The translations under genes were made by a program, and so were the position numbers. A model generated the notes under the pieces. The model worked only from the letters and a program-made list of their open reading frames with translations. It had not been told where the DNA came from and searched no databases. 64,000 nucleotides of DNA from Meghimatium bilineatum (Eukaryota > Mollusca > Gastropoda > Stylommatophora > Philomycidae): assembly GCA_034231615.1 (NCBI GenBank), contig CM067311.1, forward strand, positions 18,059,173 to 18,123,172. The letters are read 5' to 3'. Each line of letters starts with the position of its first letter. Positions within the stretch are counted from its first letter, which is position 1. Of this stretch, positions 43,320 through 54,627 are shown piece by piece.

Positions 43320-43739
43320 ACTGAATAATAGATATGTCTGTGAATGCCACTGTTGACTAATGTTACCACTGGGTTTTTTTCTGGAATTCTTTTGTTTCAT
43401 CTGAGCTGATCGTTTTTCCAAAAAAATAAATGGTAACCATGATGTTGTCTACCTGGAACGTACCATACTACAACGATAAATCATTTTGTATACAAAAGAT
43501 CAGTAGAAGAAATAACGCTTCAAGATTCGCATCAAAAAATGACTAATCAGATGGTCATGGTAGCCAGTTGACGACATTGAGCAACCATTTTCTGCTTTCT
43601 TCTAGTGAATTCTTGTTGATGAGTAGGCTGTATGTAGTTTTAGTGCATAGTTCCACATATCATGGATCCCCGATGCTAGTAAGGCGTATATTGTGCCAGA
43701 CTCTTTTCCCATGTTGCCCTTTGAAATGAGTCAGTTATG

Positions 43740-44440
43740 TCTGTCGTTCTGCTAACAAAAGCAGTAGAAACACCATCAGAAGCTAACCATCCAAATGATA
43801 TAACTGAACTACTCTTCGCTGACGATCAGAGCCTACTCCATAGTTCAAGTGCAAGATCACATAACACTACTCAACGACAGCTGCCTCAATCACAACATGA
43901 AGAAAAAAATAGAAGTTACGTCTATAGGCAGAAAAACCACATACAATAAAAATAAAAATATATGATCAACTACTGCAACAATCGCAGAAATTTAAACATC
44001 TAGGGATAATGTTTACAGCCAATGGAAGAATGGACACGAGAGCTTGAGACAAGAATCCAAAAGCTACCTACGTAAATTATGAACTTAAAACAATTTTGAA
44101 ATACACATCTATCCAGATGGAAACCAAAAGGCAAATCAAAATTCAGTATTCCTCCCAATATTATGTTCTCAATATCAGACATGGATACTAACTAAAGAAT
44201 AGGAGAGAAAGCTTACTACTTGTGAAATGAGATGTCTAAGAAAAGCAGCAAACAGAACAAGAAGATATCATGTGAAAAATGAGCAAATTACAAGAACTGT
44301 TGGAACATCATCAGAGGTGAAGTATATTGAAAAACAGGGATTGAAATGGTTCAGCCACCTAATGAGAATGAACCCTCATTGGCCAGCAACCAAAGAAGAA
44401 GGTGGACTGAAAGAATTATGAACATTCTGACACGGCAAGG
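43740..44440 (+). mobile_element. LINE-W reverse transcriptase end and tail
   Basis: LTKAVETPSEANHPNDITEL, LFADDQSLLHSSSARSHNTT with FADD intact (about 43815-43829), then in other frames INTxKKIEV-like, KFKHLGIMFTANGRMDTRA-like, EMRCLRKAANRTRRYHVKNE, QITRTVGTSSEVKYIEKQGL and KWFSHLMRMNPHWPATKEEG. Colinear with 25860-26660. Confidence 0.85.
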
Positions 44441-44671
44441 TATTAATGCATATCAAATATCCAGACGTGCAATAACCTGAAAACTGATCGTCGGTAATCC
44501 TGCAACGCCTCACAGCATATGCAGAGAAAAGACAATAGATAGATGCATGTGGCTACAACATTTCTTCTAACCTTCCACTTTTCTTTCAGTTTGGAGTTAT
44601 TTGTATAGTATTTTTTTTTTGGACAGAAGGAGATTTTTTCATGCGGATTTGGATAACCTGACCAATATATA

Positions 44672-45212
44672 TAAACCTCCATCAAGATTATATATATATA
44701 TATATGTACCTCCATCAAGATTATATATATCTACCTCCATCAAGATTATATATATGTACCTCCATCAAGATTATATATATGTACCTCCATCAAGATTATA
44801 TATATGTGCCTCCATCAAGATTATATATATGTACCTCCATCAAGATTATATATGTGTACCTCCATCAAGATTATATATATGTACCTCCATCAAGATTATA
44901 TATATGTACCTCCATCAAGATTATATATATGTTCCTCCATCACGATTATATATATGTGCCTCCATCAAGATTATATATATGTGCCTCCATCAAGATTATA
45001 TATATGTACATCCATCAAGATTATATATATGTACCTCCATCAAGATTATATATATGTGCCTCCATCACGATTATATATATGTGCCTCCATCAAGATTATA
45101 TATATGTGCCTCCATCAAGATTATATATATGTACATCCATCAAGATTATATATATGTACCTCCATCAAGATTATATATATATGTACCTCCATCAAGATTA
45201 TATATATGGTTA
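44672..45212. repeat. 25-bp minisatellite, about 21 copies
   Basis: Unit TACCTCCATCAAGATTATAT then ATATG. Subtypes GTACC, GTGCC and GTACA recur in order, suggesting block duplications. 25 is not a multiple of three, so the three frames cycle and all stay open (217, 172 and 179 codons). None is a gene. Confidence 0.97.
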
Positions 45213-45214
45213 CA

Positions 45215-45760
45215 TATTTTAATTTCTCTAGTACTTTTCTATATGGTATTTTGAACAAATCGTTTGGTCATTATGAGCTTTCAACAGAGCAGAACTCTGC
45301 CGGCGATTTGAAAGAGACGAAAAGAAGGAAGAGATTAGACTAAAGGGTTTTTAAAAATGTAAACTTTAAGGAAGAGATTAGACTGTTTACTTCATCTCGA
45401 GACCTCCTACATTATTATTAATATTTTTCAAAGCCACGATAAGACTCGTCAGCTATTTAAGGGCTCACAAACAAATCATCGTTAATTGGCGTTTTTCAAT
45501 AATCATGTTAATATCTTGGCTTGCGAATGTGAAACATAATCAATTGTCGTCATAATTACCTATATTTATATATATATATATTTGTAATCATCGTTTCAAA
45601 ATATCATTTTGTAATGATATTCGTAATGTACATTGTATCTGGTCCAAACCTTACGAGAAGCGTGTTGCATATTACTAGAAATATGTCCTTACTTCTGGCT
45701 GGGACAATTTCACCGAAAATCACTATTTCCCCACAGTTCACATACTTCACCATTTACAAT
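45215..45760. other. unannotated stretch
   Basis: No recognised feature apart from a short (TA)n at 45563-45583. Confidence 0.5.
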
Positions 45761-45767
45761 ATAGGAT

Positions 45768-45900
45768 CCACTAGTTAATGGGAAATCTAGCCTTCTTTAT
45801 GACAACATTGACTATTTTCGTAGTTTTCATTAACCATTGCGATTATTCTTTGTGTGACAGCCAATGAACATCAAGGCAATAAAGGCATTGATTAATTTAC
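45768..45900 (+). mobile_element. PAL-G copy 5
   Basis: CACTAGTTAATGGGAAAT, TTGACTATTTTCGTAGTTTT, CATTAACCATTGCG and the inverted arm GACAGCCAATGAACATCAAG. Confidence 0.5.
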
Positions 45901-45964
45901 ATTTTAAAATTGTTGTTTTCCTAATTGTTTTTGTGTGTTTGTCCTGTAACACTTTCACCTCTGT

Positions 45965-46535
45965 GTGTAAATACTGCGTATCAATACTGTGTGTCAACAG
46001 GGTATATCGATAGTGTGTATCAATACTGTGTATCAATACTGTGTATCAATACTGTGTGTCAATACTGTGTATCAATACTGTGTGTCAATACTGTGTGTCA
46101 ATACTGTGTGTCAATACTGTGTATCAATACTGTGTGTCAATACTATGTTTCAATACTGAGTGTCAATACTATGTATCAATACTGTGTGTCAATACTGTGT
46201 ATCAATACTATGTATCAATACTGTGTGTCAATACTGTGTATCAATACTGTGTGTCAATACTATGTATCAATACTGTGTGTCAATACTATGTATCAATACT
46301 GTGTGTCAATACTATGTATCAATACTGTGTGTCAATACTGTGTGTCAACAGGGTGTATCAATACTGTGTATCAATACTGTGTGTCAATACTGTGTGTCAA
46401 TACTGTATGTCAATATTGTACATCAATGCCGTACATCAATACTGTACATCAATACTGTACATCAATACCGTACATCAATACTGTACATCAATACTGTACA
46501 TCAATGATGTACATCAATACTGTGTGCAATCCTTT
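45965..46535. repeat. 13-bp minisatellite, about 44 copies
   Basis: Unit TGTCAATACTGTG, with TATC and TATG subtypes and a terminal domain of TACATCAATACTG units (46410-46520). Frames of 206, 169 and 115 codons are artefacts. Confidence 0.97.
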
Positions 46536-46604
46536 AAGAGAGTGACATAAACGACCTGGTTGGTGGTTGGGAAGCTTAAAAGTATACTTTATAATCATAC
46601 CGTG

Positions 46605-46930
46605 TCATTCAACAAGTATACAGTCCTGTTGGTTTATCGGAAATTATCATTTCATCATCATCATCGTTCATTCTCAAACTCCTGCTGGCTCTCCCTTGTA
46701 GCAAGACCATTGTCCTACTAGATTTCTAGCAGGATGTAGTCCAGAGAATGGAAATGCGCTGTGTCGCCGTTTTATTTGCGCCAATGGCCCGACACATCCG
46801 TCTTTGGTGGGGAAATTATCATTTGAAAGTGGAGCTTTGACCATTTCCATAATTTTCATTACAGTGGTGGGTTAGTCTATGCACACTTTGTGTTGAGAAC
46901 CTTGCAAAAACAAGGGAAAAGTCAAATGTT
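46605..46930 (+). mobile_element. PAL-G copy 6, split by SINE-B
   Basis: TACAGTCCTGTTGGTTTATC before the SINE, and GAGCTTTGACCATTTCCATA, ATTTTCATTACAG and GGGAAAAGTCAAATG after it, match the order in 19630-19790. Confidence 0.65.
46653..46810 (-). mobile_element. SINE-B copy 3, complete, with 14-bp target duplication
   Basis: GGAAATTATCATTT lies on both sides (46639-46652 and 46811-46824). Sense is minus, beginning CCACCAAAGACGGATGTGTC and ending in an ATGATGATGATG tail. 158 bp. It defines the ends of the family: no extra sequence beyond the block shared by all three copies. Confidence 0.93.
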
Positions 46931-47044
46931 TCACTTTGTAAGTGTGATTTTCAATTTAGCCCACAGGCTATTACCAATTATCACAACCATGTGCACTGAA
47001 ACACCAGCTGTAATGATCATATTCTAAGTTCTGTCTAGGGATCT

Positions 47045-47260
47045 CCCTGCCATAGTGGTTCAGTAGTTTCATTTTTGTCCAACAAGACACGGGTTCGAAC
47101 AGCGTTCGCGACGCTTGTTTGCAAAGTGTTTTTTTCGGTGATCCATATGGATTTTTGCTTGAACTTACATGCTATGAGCAGTACTCTCCATAATCATCGA
47201 CCCGTCTCGTCGCAAGGATGGAGTCTACGCCTATGCAACCCTTATCTAAACAATCTAGAT
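47045..47260 (+). mobile_element. tRNA-derived SINE, unique in window
   Basis: CTGCCATAGTGGTTCAGTAG (A-box like) and CACGGGTTCGAACAGCG (B box) are 40 bp apart at 47049-47107. A body with GGTGATCCATATGGATTTTT follows. No other copy seen. Confidence 0.55.
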
Positions 47261-47334
47261 CAACAGTATGTAAAGTTTCTTGTGTTGTGGGGGCCAGACT
47301 CGTCATTCTTCTTGTGGAATGTGATCAATACGTT

Positions 47335-47482
47335 TTCAGTCATTTGAAGATGCGAAGAAAGCTGACACAGTTGTTGTCATGTTTCCAGTCATTTGAAGAT
47401 GCGAAGAAAGCTGACACAGTTGTTGTCATGTTTCCAGTCATTTGAAGATGCGAAGAAAGCTGACAGAGTTGTTGTCATGAAC
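47335..47482. repeat. 49-bp tandem repeat, 3 copies
   Basis: CATTTGAAGATGCGAAGAAA, GCTGACACAGTTGTTGTCAT, GTTTCCAGT. Copies are almost identical. Confidence 0.95.
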
Positions 47483-47639
47483 CGACAACTATCACTACAT
47501 TAAAAAAACATTGAAAGTTTCAGGTCTATAATCATCATCATGTGACATATTCTTTCCAGAACGTGGACTTCGTTATGGATTCTCTGAACTCTCCGCTATT
47601 TTAGGGGTGTCAACCTGCCCCAGCTAGAGACATGTTTAA

Positions 47640-48440
47640 GTAATCTGACTTATCACTGCATCATCGTCGTCTATCCTTGTTGCTGTTAACTCTGCCTTCC
47701 GCTATTAATCTTTCAATGCTGTTATGTCTCATATGACCCAAGAAAACACAACTTTCTTGTTAAGATGTTGTTAATGAGCCAGCCCTTTTCAACTTTAATT
47801 GATCTTAAGACTTCTTGATTTGACTTTTTAGCTGTCTATGGTATACGTAAAATTCTTCTGTAGCATCTCATTTTGAAAGCAGCGAATCTCTCGTTTTATA
47901 TAATGTCCATGCCTCACAACCGTATATTGCAACTGAAAATACACATATTCTGATCATACATAGTTTGGCTATGCTGCTGGTACTTTTGCCAAAGATTTTT
48001 AATTTGTGCAAGTTTCAATGTCGCCATTGCAATTCTTCTCTTGATTTCGACAACACAGTCTCCTGAGCTATTTATGTTTGTGCCCAAATACTGGAAACTT
48101 GTAACGTTTTCTAGTTAGAACTTGTCAATTTTTGTCTTTGGTTGTACTTGAATTGTATACATTGTCATAATTTGTTTTTTCTTCTTGTTTAAAAACATAT
48201 TTTGAGCTTCACTGTTTTTGTTGGGTTTTTTTATAGCAACATTTGCTTTAGACCATCTGCTTTTGTTGTTAAGAGAACTATTTCGTCAGATTATTTGAAG
48301 TTGTTAATATCGAACATTAAATGTCATGATTGGCAACACTGTTTTGAGCTAATACCATCAGTTTCAGTTTCTACACAGTGCGTTTTTCATGACTCCTCAT
48401 GATCAGAGAATTTTGAAATACACGAGCTAAGTCAATAACA
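47640..48440 (-). mobile_element. LINE-R (RTE-like) reverse transcriptase end and tail
   Basis: Minus-strand pieces in several frames: SDEIVLLTTKADGLKQMLL (YADD replaced by stop-SDE), KTLQVSSIWAQT in the place of FQYLGT, SIAKLCMIRICVFSVAIYGC, EAWTLYKTRDSLLSK, YFLGHMRHNSIERLIAEGRV. AIYGCEAWTL and RHNSIERLIAEGRV are signatures of RTE-type elements. It complements the tails at 2925 and 21075. Confidence 0.85.
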
Positions 48441-48507
48441 AGAGTTCGCGATTAGAGATGAGTGAAACATGGCCCATATAGAACAACAAACATAGATTTC
48501 AAAACGA

Positions 48508-48590
48508 GCATTCAACCAACATAGGACCGGGACCATAAACCTTTATACCCTGAGGGATTTACTGAATTGGAGATCTGAGAACCTATAGGT
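48508..48590 (+). mobile_element. LINE-H terminal fragment
   Basis: NQHRTGTINLYTLRDLLNWR then SENL and a stop resembles the RNase H tails at 7412 and 12728 (YTLRDLLTRKSEQL). Confidence 0.6.
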
Positions 48591-48595
48591 ATGTA

Positions 48596-48596
<1 letters not shown>

Positions 48597-48630
<34 letters not shown>

Positions 48631-48631
48631 T
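48597..48631. repeat. (ATCT)n, tail of the minus-strand LINE-W
   Basis: Nine units. Read in the LINE sense it is (GATA)n directly after the conserved 3' end. Confidence 0.95.
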
Positions 48632-49745
48632 CGCCAAATCCTCTGTTGCCTTTCAACGTCAGGAGCAGAATAGTATTCTGGAGACGGCCCTCTTATGTGC
48701 TGAGTATATTGTGGAATTTGTCGACTCTTTTATTTCGGTGGTCCATCGTTTTCGTGGTCTGCCTGTAGGTCTGCCTTCATTGTATAGGTGTAGCATAACT
48801 TGCTGTGGTATGCTGTCTGATGGTAGTCTGCTGATGTGTGCAAACCATTTTATCTCTTGTCTCTTAATATATTCCAAGATTAGAGTGGTACCAGTTTGTT
48901 GTCGGATGTCCTCATTCCTCACTCTGTCTCTTAGCGATATTCCTAGGATTCTGCGTAAGTATGCCATTTCAGCTGTCACAAGTTTACGTTTGTGTTGTGC
49001 TGTTCTTGTCCATGTTTGGCAGTGGTACACAGCGTTGGTATAATAGTCGTTGTGAATTTTGGTGTTTAAATCTACATTTTTGTTTTTGAAGATTGCTGTC
49101 ATTTGCCCGAGGGCTTAGTATCTACATCTATTGTGTATTTCTTTGCTGCTCCTGTCGTCTGTTGCTATATTACTTCCTAGGTATGTGAATTCTGTCACTT
49201 GCTTAAGTTTGTTGTTTCCAATATATATATTGGTATTTCTTTCTGTACTTCCAATCTTTATTACTTCGGTCTTTTCTATATTTGTCTTCATGTTAAAGAA
49301 ATGGCATGTTTGATGTAATCTATTTGTGTTGTAGTTGCTCTTCTGATGATGCTACTAGTGCTTGGTCCTCCCCAAAATAGCAGTTCGTTTAATTTATCCT
49401 TTATGTTGTTTTCTTCCGTTGTCTTTGCTACTTTGCAGATGTGATCTATGTATGTTATGAAGAATATGGGAAAAGTACACATCCCTGTCTCACTCCCGAG
49501 TGAATTTGGAAATTATCGGATGTATCTGTTCTCGTTCTTACCACGCATTGACTGTTGGTGTATATGATTCGACATAAGCTTATCAGATGTTGGGGAACTC
49601 CATAATTTCTGTAGTATTATCCATTGTTGTGGTCTATCTACACTGTCAAAAGTTTTCTCTTGGTCCACGAAAGTAAAAAAAAGTCTTTGTTATGCTCTAT
49701 CGCTGTTTCTGAAAGTTGTTTTAGTGCGAAGATTATAGGAGGGTA
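48632..49745 (-). mobile_element. LINE-W, longest single copy of the tail plus reverse transcriptase
   Basis: Minus strand from 49745: IIFALKQLSETAIEHNKDFF, VDQEKTFDSVDRPQQW, SGVRQGCVLFPY, FITYIDHICKVAKTTEENNI, KDKLNELLFWGGPSTS (FADD destroyed to FWGG by indels at about 49366-49380), then the 147-codon frame 48659-49102 with MTAIFKNKNVDLNTKIHNDY, CQTWTRTAQHKRKLVTAEMA, LGISLRDRVRNEDIRQQTGT, KRQEIKWFAHISRLPSDSIP and GRPTGRPRKRWTTEIKESTN. It ends CTGACGTTGAAAGGCAACAG and (GATA)n. Confidence 0.9.
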
Positions 49746-49749
49746 CTGT

Positions 49750-50480
49750 GTGCGTACATGCCTAATCGAACTTAACATCAGTTGCTTCGAAGGTTTAGCA
49801 TTGTATTTTATGCTTTTTGAGATAGCTGGTTATAGCATATTTATTTCGCTCACGAGTCAGTATGTTTAGTAATTTTAAATCTGCCTGGCGTGCCACTAAA
49901 CAAGCTTCGTGGGCCCTCGGGTCGTATTCCGCACATTCCTGGTTGCCATTCTTTTAAGGCTGACATGTTGTCAAGTAAACCAAAGGGAGATTACATCAAT
50001 AATTTTTAATCAATCCGGATTGACATCAATCTCACACTGTACGGACATGATGACGAGTTATATCCCCTATATCTGTATAATTAAAATGCATTGTTTTATT
50101 TATTGAACTCTGGCATCAGATAGGGCGGTTTCTGTGGCAGAGTGGAAAATCACACCAATAACAATATAATGCAATTTATTCTGAATGTGTCAAATTTGGA
50201 GTTGAAAAGAAAGTATTATACCTTTCTTGGATTTTGACCCCATAATAAATAACAATCATTGGAAATCGTTGTCACTGAATAAGATAGTTCTTACAATTAG
50301 AATGTAGCGGACGGGACAGAATAAAGATAAAGGCTGATATCATTACAATGAAAGTGTTGCGACATGATTAAATGAGAATCCCCCTGTCACTTACCATAGC
50401 TTTTTAGTCATGCGACCTGACTTGAACAAGGTGAACTCACGTCCATCACAGTTTACATCAGCGCTTCTTAATATGTTTCT
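49750..50480. other. unannotated stretch with possible SINE head
   Basis: GGTTTCTGTGGCAGAGTGG at 50128 resembles the SINE-D A-box region, but nothing downstream aligns. TGGGCCCTCGGGTCGTATTC at 49909 resembles hAT subterminal sequence weakly. Confidence 0.4.
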
Positions 50481-50484
50481 GCCT

Positions 50485-50705
50485 TATTTACTTCACTTAT
50501 TTACACTAAAGTAGACCATACATTATTTACACTAAATTAGACCATCAATTATTTACACTAAAGTAGACCATACATTATTTACACTAAAGTAGTGCATACA
50601 TTATTTACACTAAAGTAGACCATACATTATTTACACTAAAGTAGAGCATCAATGATTTACAGTATAGTATAACTCCATTTATGTATACTAAAGTAGATAC
50701 CGTAT
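50485..50705. repeat. 26-29 bp minisatellite, about 8 copies
   Basis: Unit TTATTTACACTAAAGTAGAC then CATACA. Related diverged units reappear at 51065-51185. Confidence 0.92.
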
Positions 50706-51060
50706 AGTACACATAGAAGCCACAGCATATTCAAGTTATGTCACTTGTCTTTGTTAATAAATTTAATGTTCATCATTTAATAATTTAAATATTAATCTAT
50801 TTTAGGGTTTGGGTTAGGTGTAGTGTTAGGATGTGTTTTATCCCATCCCTAAATAAATAAATATTTCAATTATTAAATGATGAACACGAAATTTACAAAC
50901 ATAGACAAGGGGGAATAATTAAAGATGTGGTGGCGTCTACTTGTCCTGTACCTTATTTTGTATAAAATGTTTCATCTGGTCTTTGAACGACAACTTAAGC
51001 TCCCACCCCTAAATAAGACAAATTTTTTATTCTTCCATAAATCTCATTTGTGTATATTTA
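50706..51060. other. unannotated stretch with a pair of inverted segments
   Basis: GTTCATCATTTAATAATTTA (50770) and TTAATTATTAAATGATGAAC-like sequence (50866-50884, TCAATTATTAAATGATGAAC) are inverted around 90 bp. They may be the ends of a small palindromic element. Confidence 0.45.
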
Positions 51061-51219
51061 TATTTAAAGTCATATCCATTTGTTTATACTAAAGTAGATC
51101 TCCACATATTTACAATATTGTAGGCTTTCATTTTCTTACACTAAATTATACCTTCATTTATCCATCGTAAAGTATATTTTTACTAGTTTATCGAATGATT
51201 CAAAACAATTGGTAGCATA

Positions 51220-51367
51220 TTGTAGTATAGAAATACAGCAATCAACCCAGAATTTTTTTGCTGCAGTGATTTTCTAGGTAATATAAAAACTTTCAATAGA
51301 TTTCCATTGCTTTCTTTTCGGTACATATGCACAATTGCCTGTGGCGGAAGTCGAACCCGGTACAATG
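51220..51367 (-). mobile_element. SINE-D copy 3
   Basis: Sense is minus: CGGGTTCGACTTCCGCCACA (B box), GGCAATTGTGCATATGTACC, GAAAGCAATGGAAATCTATT, ATATTACCTAGAAAATCACT and CTGGGTTGATTGCTGTA. Confidence 0.8.
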
Positions 51368-51394
51368 GCTACGAAATTTACATGGACAACAGGT

Positions 51395-51672
51395 AACTTG
51401 GACAAGATTTAAGTGAGATGTTAACATGGAGAGTTGGAATACAAGTGAAATGTTAACATGGAAAGCTGGACAAGATACAAGTGAGATGTTAACATGGAGA
51501 GTTGGAATACAAGTGAAATGTTAACATGGAAATCTGGACAAGATACAAGTGAGATGTAAACATCGTTAGTTGGACAAGATACAAGTGAAATGTTAACATG
51601 GAGAAATGGACAAAATACAAGTGGGATATTAACATGAAGAGTTGGACAAGTTACAAGTGAGATGTAAAAATG
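51395..51672. repeat. about 33-36 bp minisatellite, 8 copies
   Basis: Unit GACAAGATACAAGTGAGATG then TTAACATGGAGAGTTG, with an alternating form lacking GACAAGAT. Confidence 0.93.
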
Positions 51673-51874
51673 TTGTGTTGGACAACGAGTACAAAAACAT
51701 GGTTGAGACAGCGTATGTTCGAAGTCCTTTGCAGTAAACTTGTGATGTTTAAACAGAATCTCACAATTTTAGCATCTTTCTTGTGTGGTTTATTATACTT
51801 TTCGTCACAGATATTATCTTTCTCAATTCTGTGTCGCTCAAGTCATTATTTGTTCCTTACCCTTTTAGTGTGTG

Positions 51875-52525
51875 TTTTTCCCTCCTGCCATCATTTGTTC
51901 TCCACTCCTGCCATCATTTGTCCTCCATTACTTGACATCATTTGCTCTCCACTCCTGCCATCATTTGCTCCTCACTTTTATCAGAATTTCATCTTCATCC
52001 TTGCCTTCATTTGCTCCGCACAATGCTATCATTGGAAACGCAAAATTCCATCATATTTGCAACTCACAATGCCATCACATGTTCCTCATTCCTACCATAC
52101 TTTGATTTTCATCCTTTCCAACATTTGTTCTTCACAATAACACCATTCATTCTTCACACCTGCAATCATTTTTTCTTCACAATAACACCATTCATTCTTC
52201 ACACCTGCAATCATATTTTCTTCACAATAACACCATTCATTCTTCACACGTGCAATCATTTTTTCTTCACAATAACACCATTCATTCTTCACACCTGCAA
52301 TCATTTGTTCTTCACAATAACACCATTCATTCTTCACACCTGCAATCATTTATTTCTCACCACATTCATCATCTCTTTCTTTCCCCTGTCATTATGTGTT
52401 CCTCACTCCTCCCGTCATTTGTTCCTCACTCCTTCCATTACCTGTTTCTCACTCCTTCCATTACCTGTTCCTCACTCCTTCCATTGTCTGTTTCTCACTC
52501 CTTCCATCATTTGTAATTAATATCC
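51875..52525. repeat. composite minisatellite, about 21-bp units plus a 42-bp dimer array
   Basis: Flanks are built of CTCACTCCTGCCATCATTTG-like units. The centre (52125-52345) has five copies of a 42-bp unit, TTCACAATAACACCATTCAT then TCTTCACACCTGCAATCAT. Frames up to 192 codons are artefacts. Confidence 0.93.
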
Positions 52526-52764
52526 CAGATATAAGAACTTATTTACTAAGAAATCATCAATTTAATCATCTTATTTAAACAGAAAATCAATCATCTAGAG
52601 GTCAGATAAACCTTGCATCAACTAGAATATATCTATCCACTTCACTTTTTTTGTTAAGCTCTCAAACTGTATATCGGAGATTCCCGATCAATCAACAGAT
52701 GTCTTGCCTCAAGATTCCTCCACATTGCCATTTTGGTATCATTGTTCTGACAACATTCCTGTTC

Positions 52765-52998
52765 GACCATGTGCTGGCGGTACCGAAAAGAAGATTAAAA
52801 ATTAGTGACACTTTTTTCCCTCCATGCATGGTGTAGTAAGCAACTAAGTAGGCTTGGGGGTGAGTCGGTTTTTTCTAACCCAAAAACCATGCTTTTGCTA
52901 GAGTCGAAATATCCATCCAAATGTAAATGATCACTCAACTAATTCTGTTCTCGGGACTACATCCTGCTAATCTGTAGGAGTGTGAAAGCAAACTCAGG
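52765..52998 (+). mobile_element. SINE-C copy 4
   Basis: GGCGGTACCGAAAAGAAGAT, CATGCATGGTGTAGTAAGCA, CTAACCCAAAAACCATGC, ACTAATTCTGTTCTCGGGAC, TACATCCTGCTAATCTGTAG. Confidence 0.8.
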
Positions 52999-53039
52999 AC
53001 AAGAGGAAGTACTGATTTGTTGTTGTTGTTGCCATTGCC

Positions 53040-54030
53040 GATAAGTAACATTGATTAATCCATGCAATCTTCTAGAACAGTGTTTTTAACACTATCTGAC
53101 CTATCAATCTTGATGAAACTAATACAATCTTCTTGAACAGAGTTTTAACACTATCTGACCTATCAATCTTGATGAAACTAATACAATCTTCTTGAACAAA
53201 GTTTTAACACTATCTGACCTATCAATCTTGATGAAACTAATACAATCTTCTTGAACAGAGTTTTAACACTATCTGACCTATCAATCTTGATGAAACTAAT
53301 ACAATCTTCTTGAACAGAGTTTTAACACTATCTGACCTATCAATCTTGATGAAACTAATACAATCTTCTTGAACAGAGTTTTAACACTATCTGACCTATC
53401 AATCTTGATGAAACTAATACAATCTTCTTGAACAGAGTTTTAACACTATCTGACCTATCAATCTTGATGAAACTAATACAATCTTCTTGAACAGAGTTTT
53501 AACACTATCTGACCTATCAATCTTGATGAAACTAATACAATCTTCTTGAACAGAGTTTTAACACTATCTGACCTATCAATCTTGATGAAACTAATACAAT
53601 CTTCTTGAACAGAGTTTTAACACTATCTTACCTATCAATCTTGATGAAACTAATACAATCTTCTTGAACAGAGTTTTAACACTATCTGACCTATCAATCT
53701 TGATGAAACTAATACAATCTTCTTGAACAGAGTTTTAACACTATCTGACCTATCAATCTTGATGAAACTAATACAATCTTCTTGAACAGAGTTTTAACAC
53801 TATCTGACCTATCAATCTTGATGAAACTAATACAATCTTCTTGAACAGAGTTTTAACACTATCTGACCTATCAATCTTGATGAAACTAATAAAATCTTCT
53901 TGAACAGAGTTTTAACACTATCTGACCTATCAATCTTGATGAAACTAATACAATCTTCTTGAACAGAGTTTTAACACTATCTGACCTATCAATCTTGATG
54001 AAACAAATACAATCTTCTTGAACAGAGTTT
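53040..54030. repeat. 59-bp satellite, about 17 copies, nearly homogeneous
   Basis: Unit begins GTTTTAACACTATCTGACCT and contains CAATCTTGATGAAACTAATA and CTTCTTGAACAGA. Most copies are identical, with single changes (for example CTTACCT, AATAAAATC). It degrades at the right into related units at 54055-54260. Confidence 0.98.
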
Positions 54031-54054
54031 TAACACTAATAGAGCTAGCGACAT

Positions 54055-54262
54055 TGACGAATATATACAATTTTTACAGAACAGTAATTTTGCACTAGCT
54101 GAGCTAGCGACCTTGATGAATCTATGCAATCTCCTAGAGTGTTTTTAACATTTTCTGAGCTAGCCACCTTGATGAATCTATGCAATCTCCTAGAGTGTTT
54201 TTAACATTTTCTGAGCTAGCCACCTTGATGAATCTATGCAATCTTCTAGATCATTGTTCATT
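54055..54262. repeat. 56-58 bp diverged repeat related to the 59-bp satellite
   Basis: GAGCTAGCCACCTTGATGAA, TCTATGCAATCTCCTAGAGT, GTTTTTAACATTTTCT: the same order of blocks as the 59-bp unit. Confidence 0.88.
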
Positions 54263-54329
54263 AACACTGGAAAACTTTAGGGATCATTCCTAAAGGTTGT
54301 CTAGTCAGGATTTCGATCAACATAACACT

Positions 54330-54430
54330 AAGTGAGCTAGCATCACTTTGAGCTAGCATCACTTTGAGCTAGCATCACGTTGAGCTAGCATCACTTTGAG
54401 TTAGCATCACTTTGAGCTAGCATCACTTTC
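54330..54430. repeat. 16-bp repeat, 6 copies
   Basis: Unit TGAGCTAGCATCACTT. The GAGCTAGC block is also in the neighbouring 56-bp units. Confidence 0.95.
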
Positions 54431-54627
54431 AAAAACATGTAAATGCCTCTCATAAAACACACTGTTATTCTGCACAATGTAATGTTGAACACCAAACGCA
54501 TCAAAATGTACACACCAATAACTTTCACATTAAAATTAAATATTAAAAATTGTGATATGGGGGCTGTCACTACGTTCGATCAATTGTTGATCCCCATCCC
54601 CCTGTCCCTGCTTGAAGACTTGTGATA

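Noticed and set aside
44601-45343. Three overlapping 172-217 codon frames
   Set aside because: A 25-bp repeat cycles through all frames without stops; identical peptides appear in each frame.
45925-46550. 206- and 169-codon frames
   Set aside because: 13-bp repeat artefact, same peptide in several frames.
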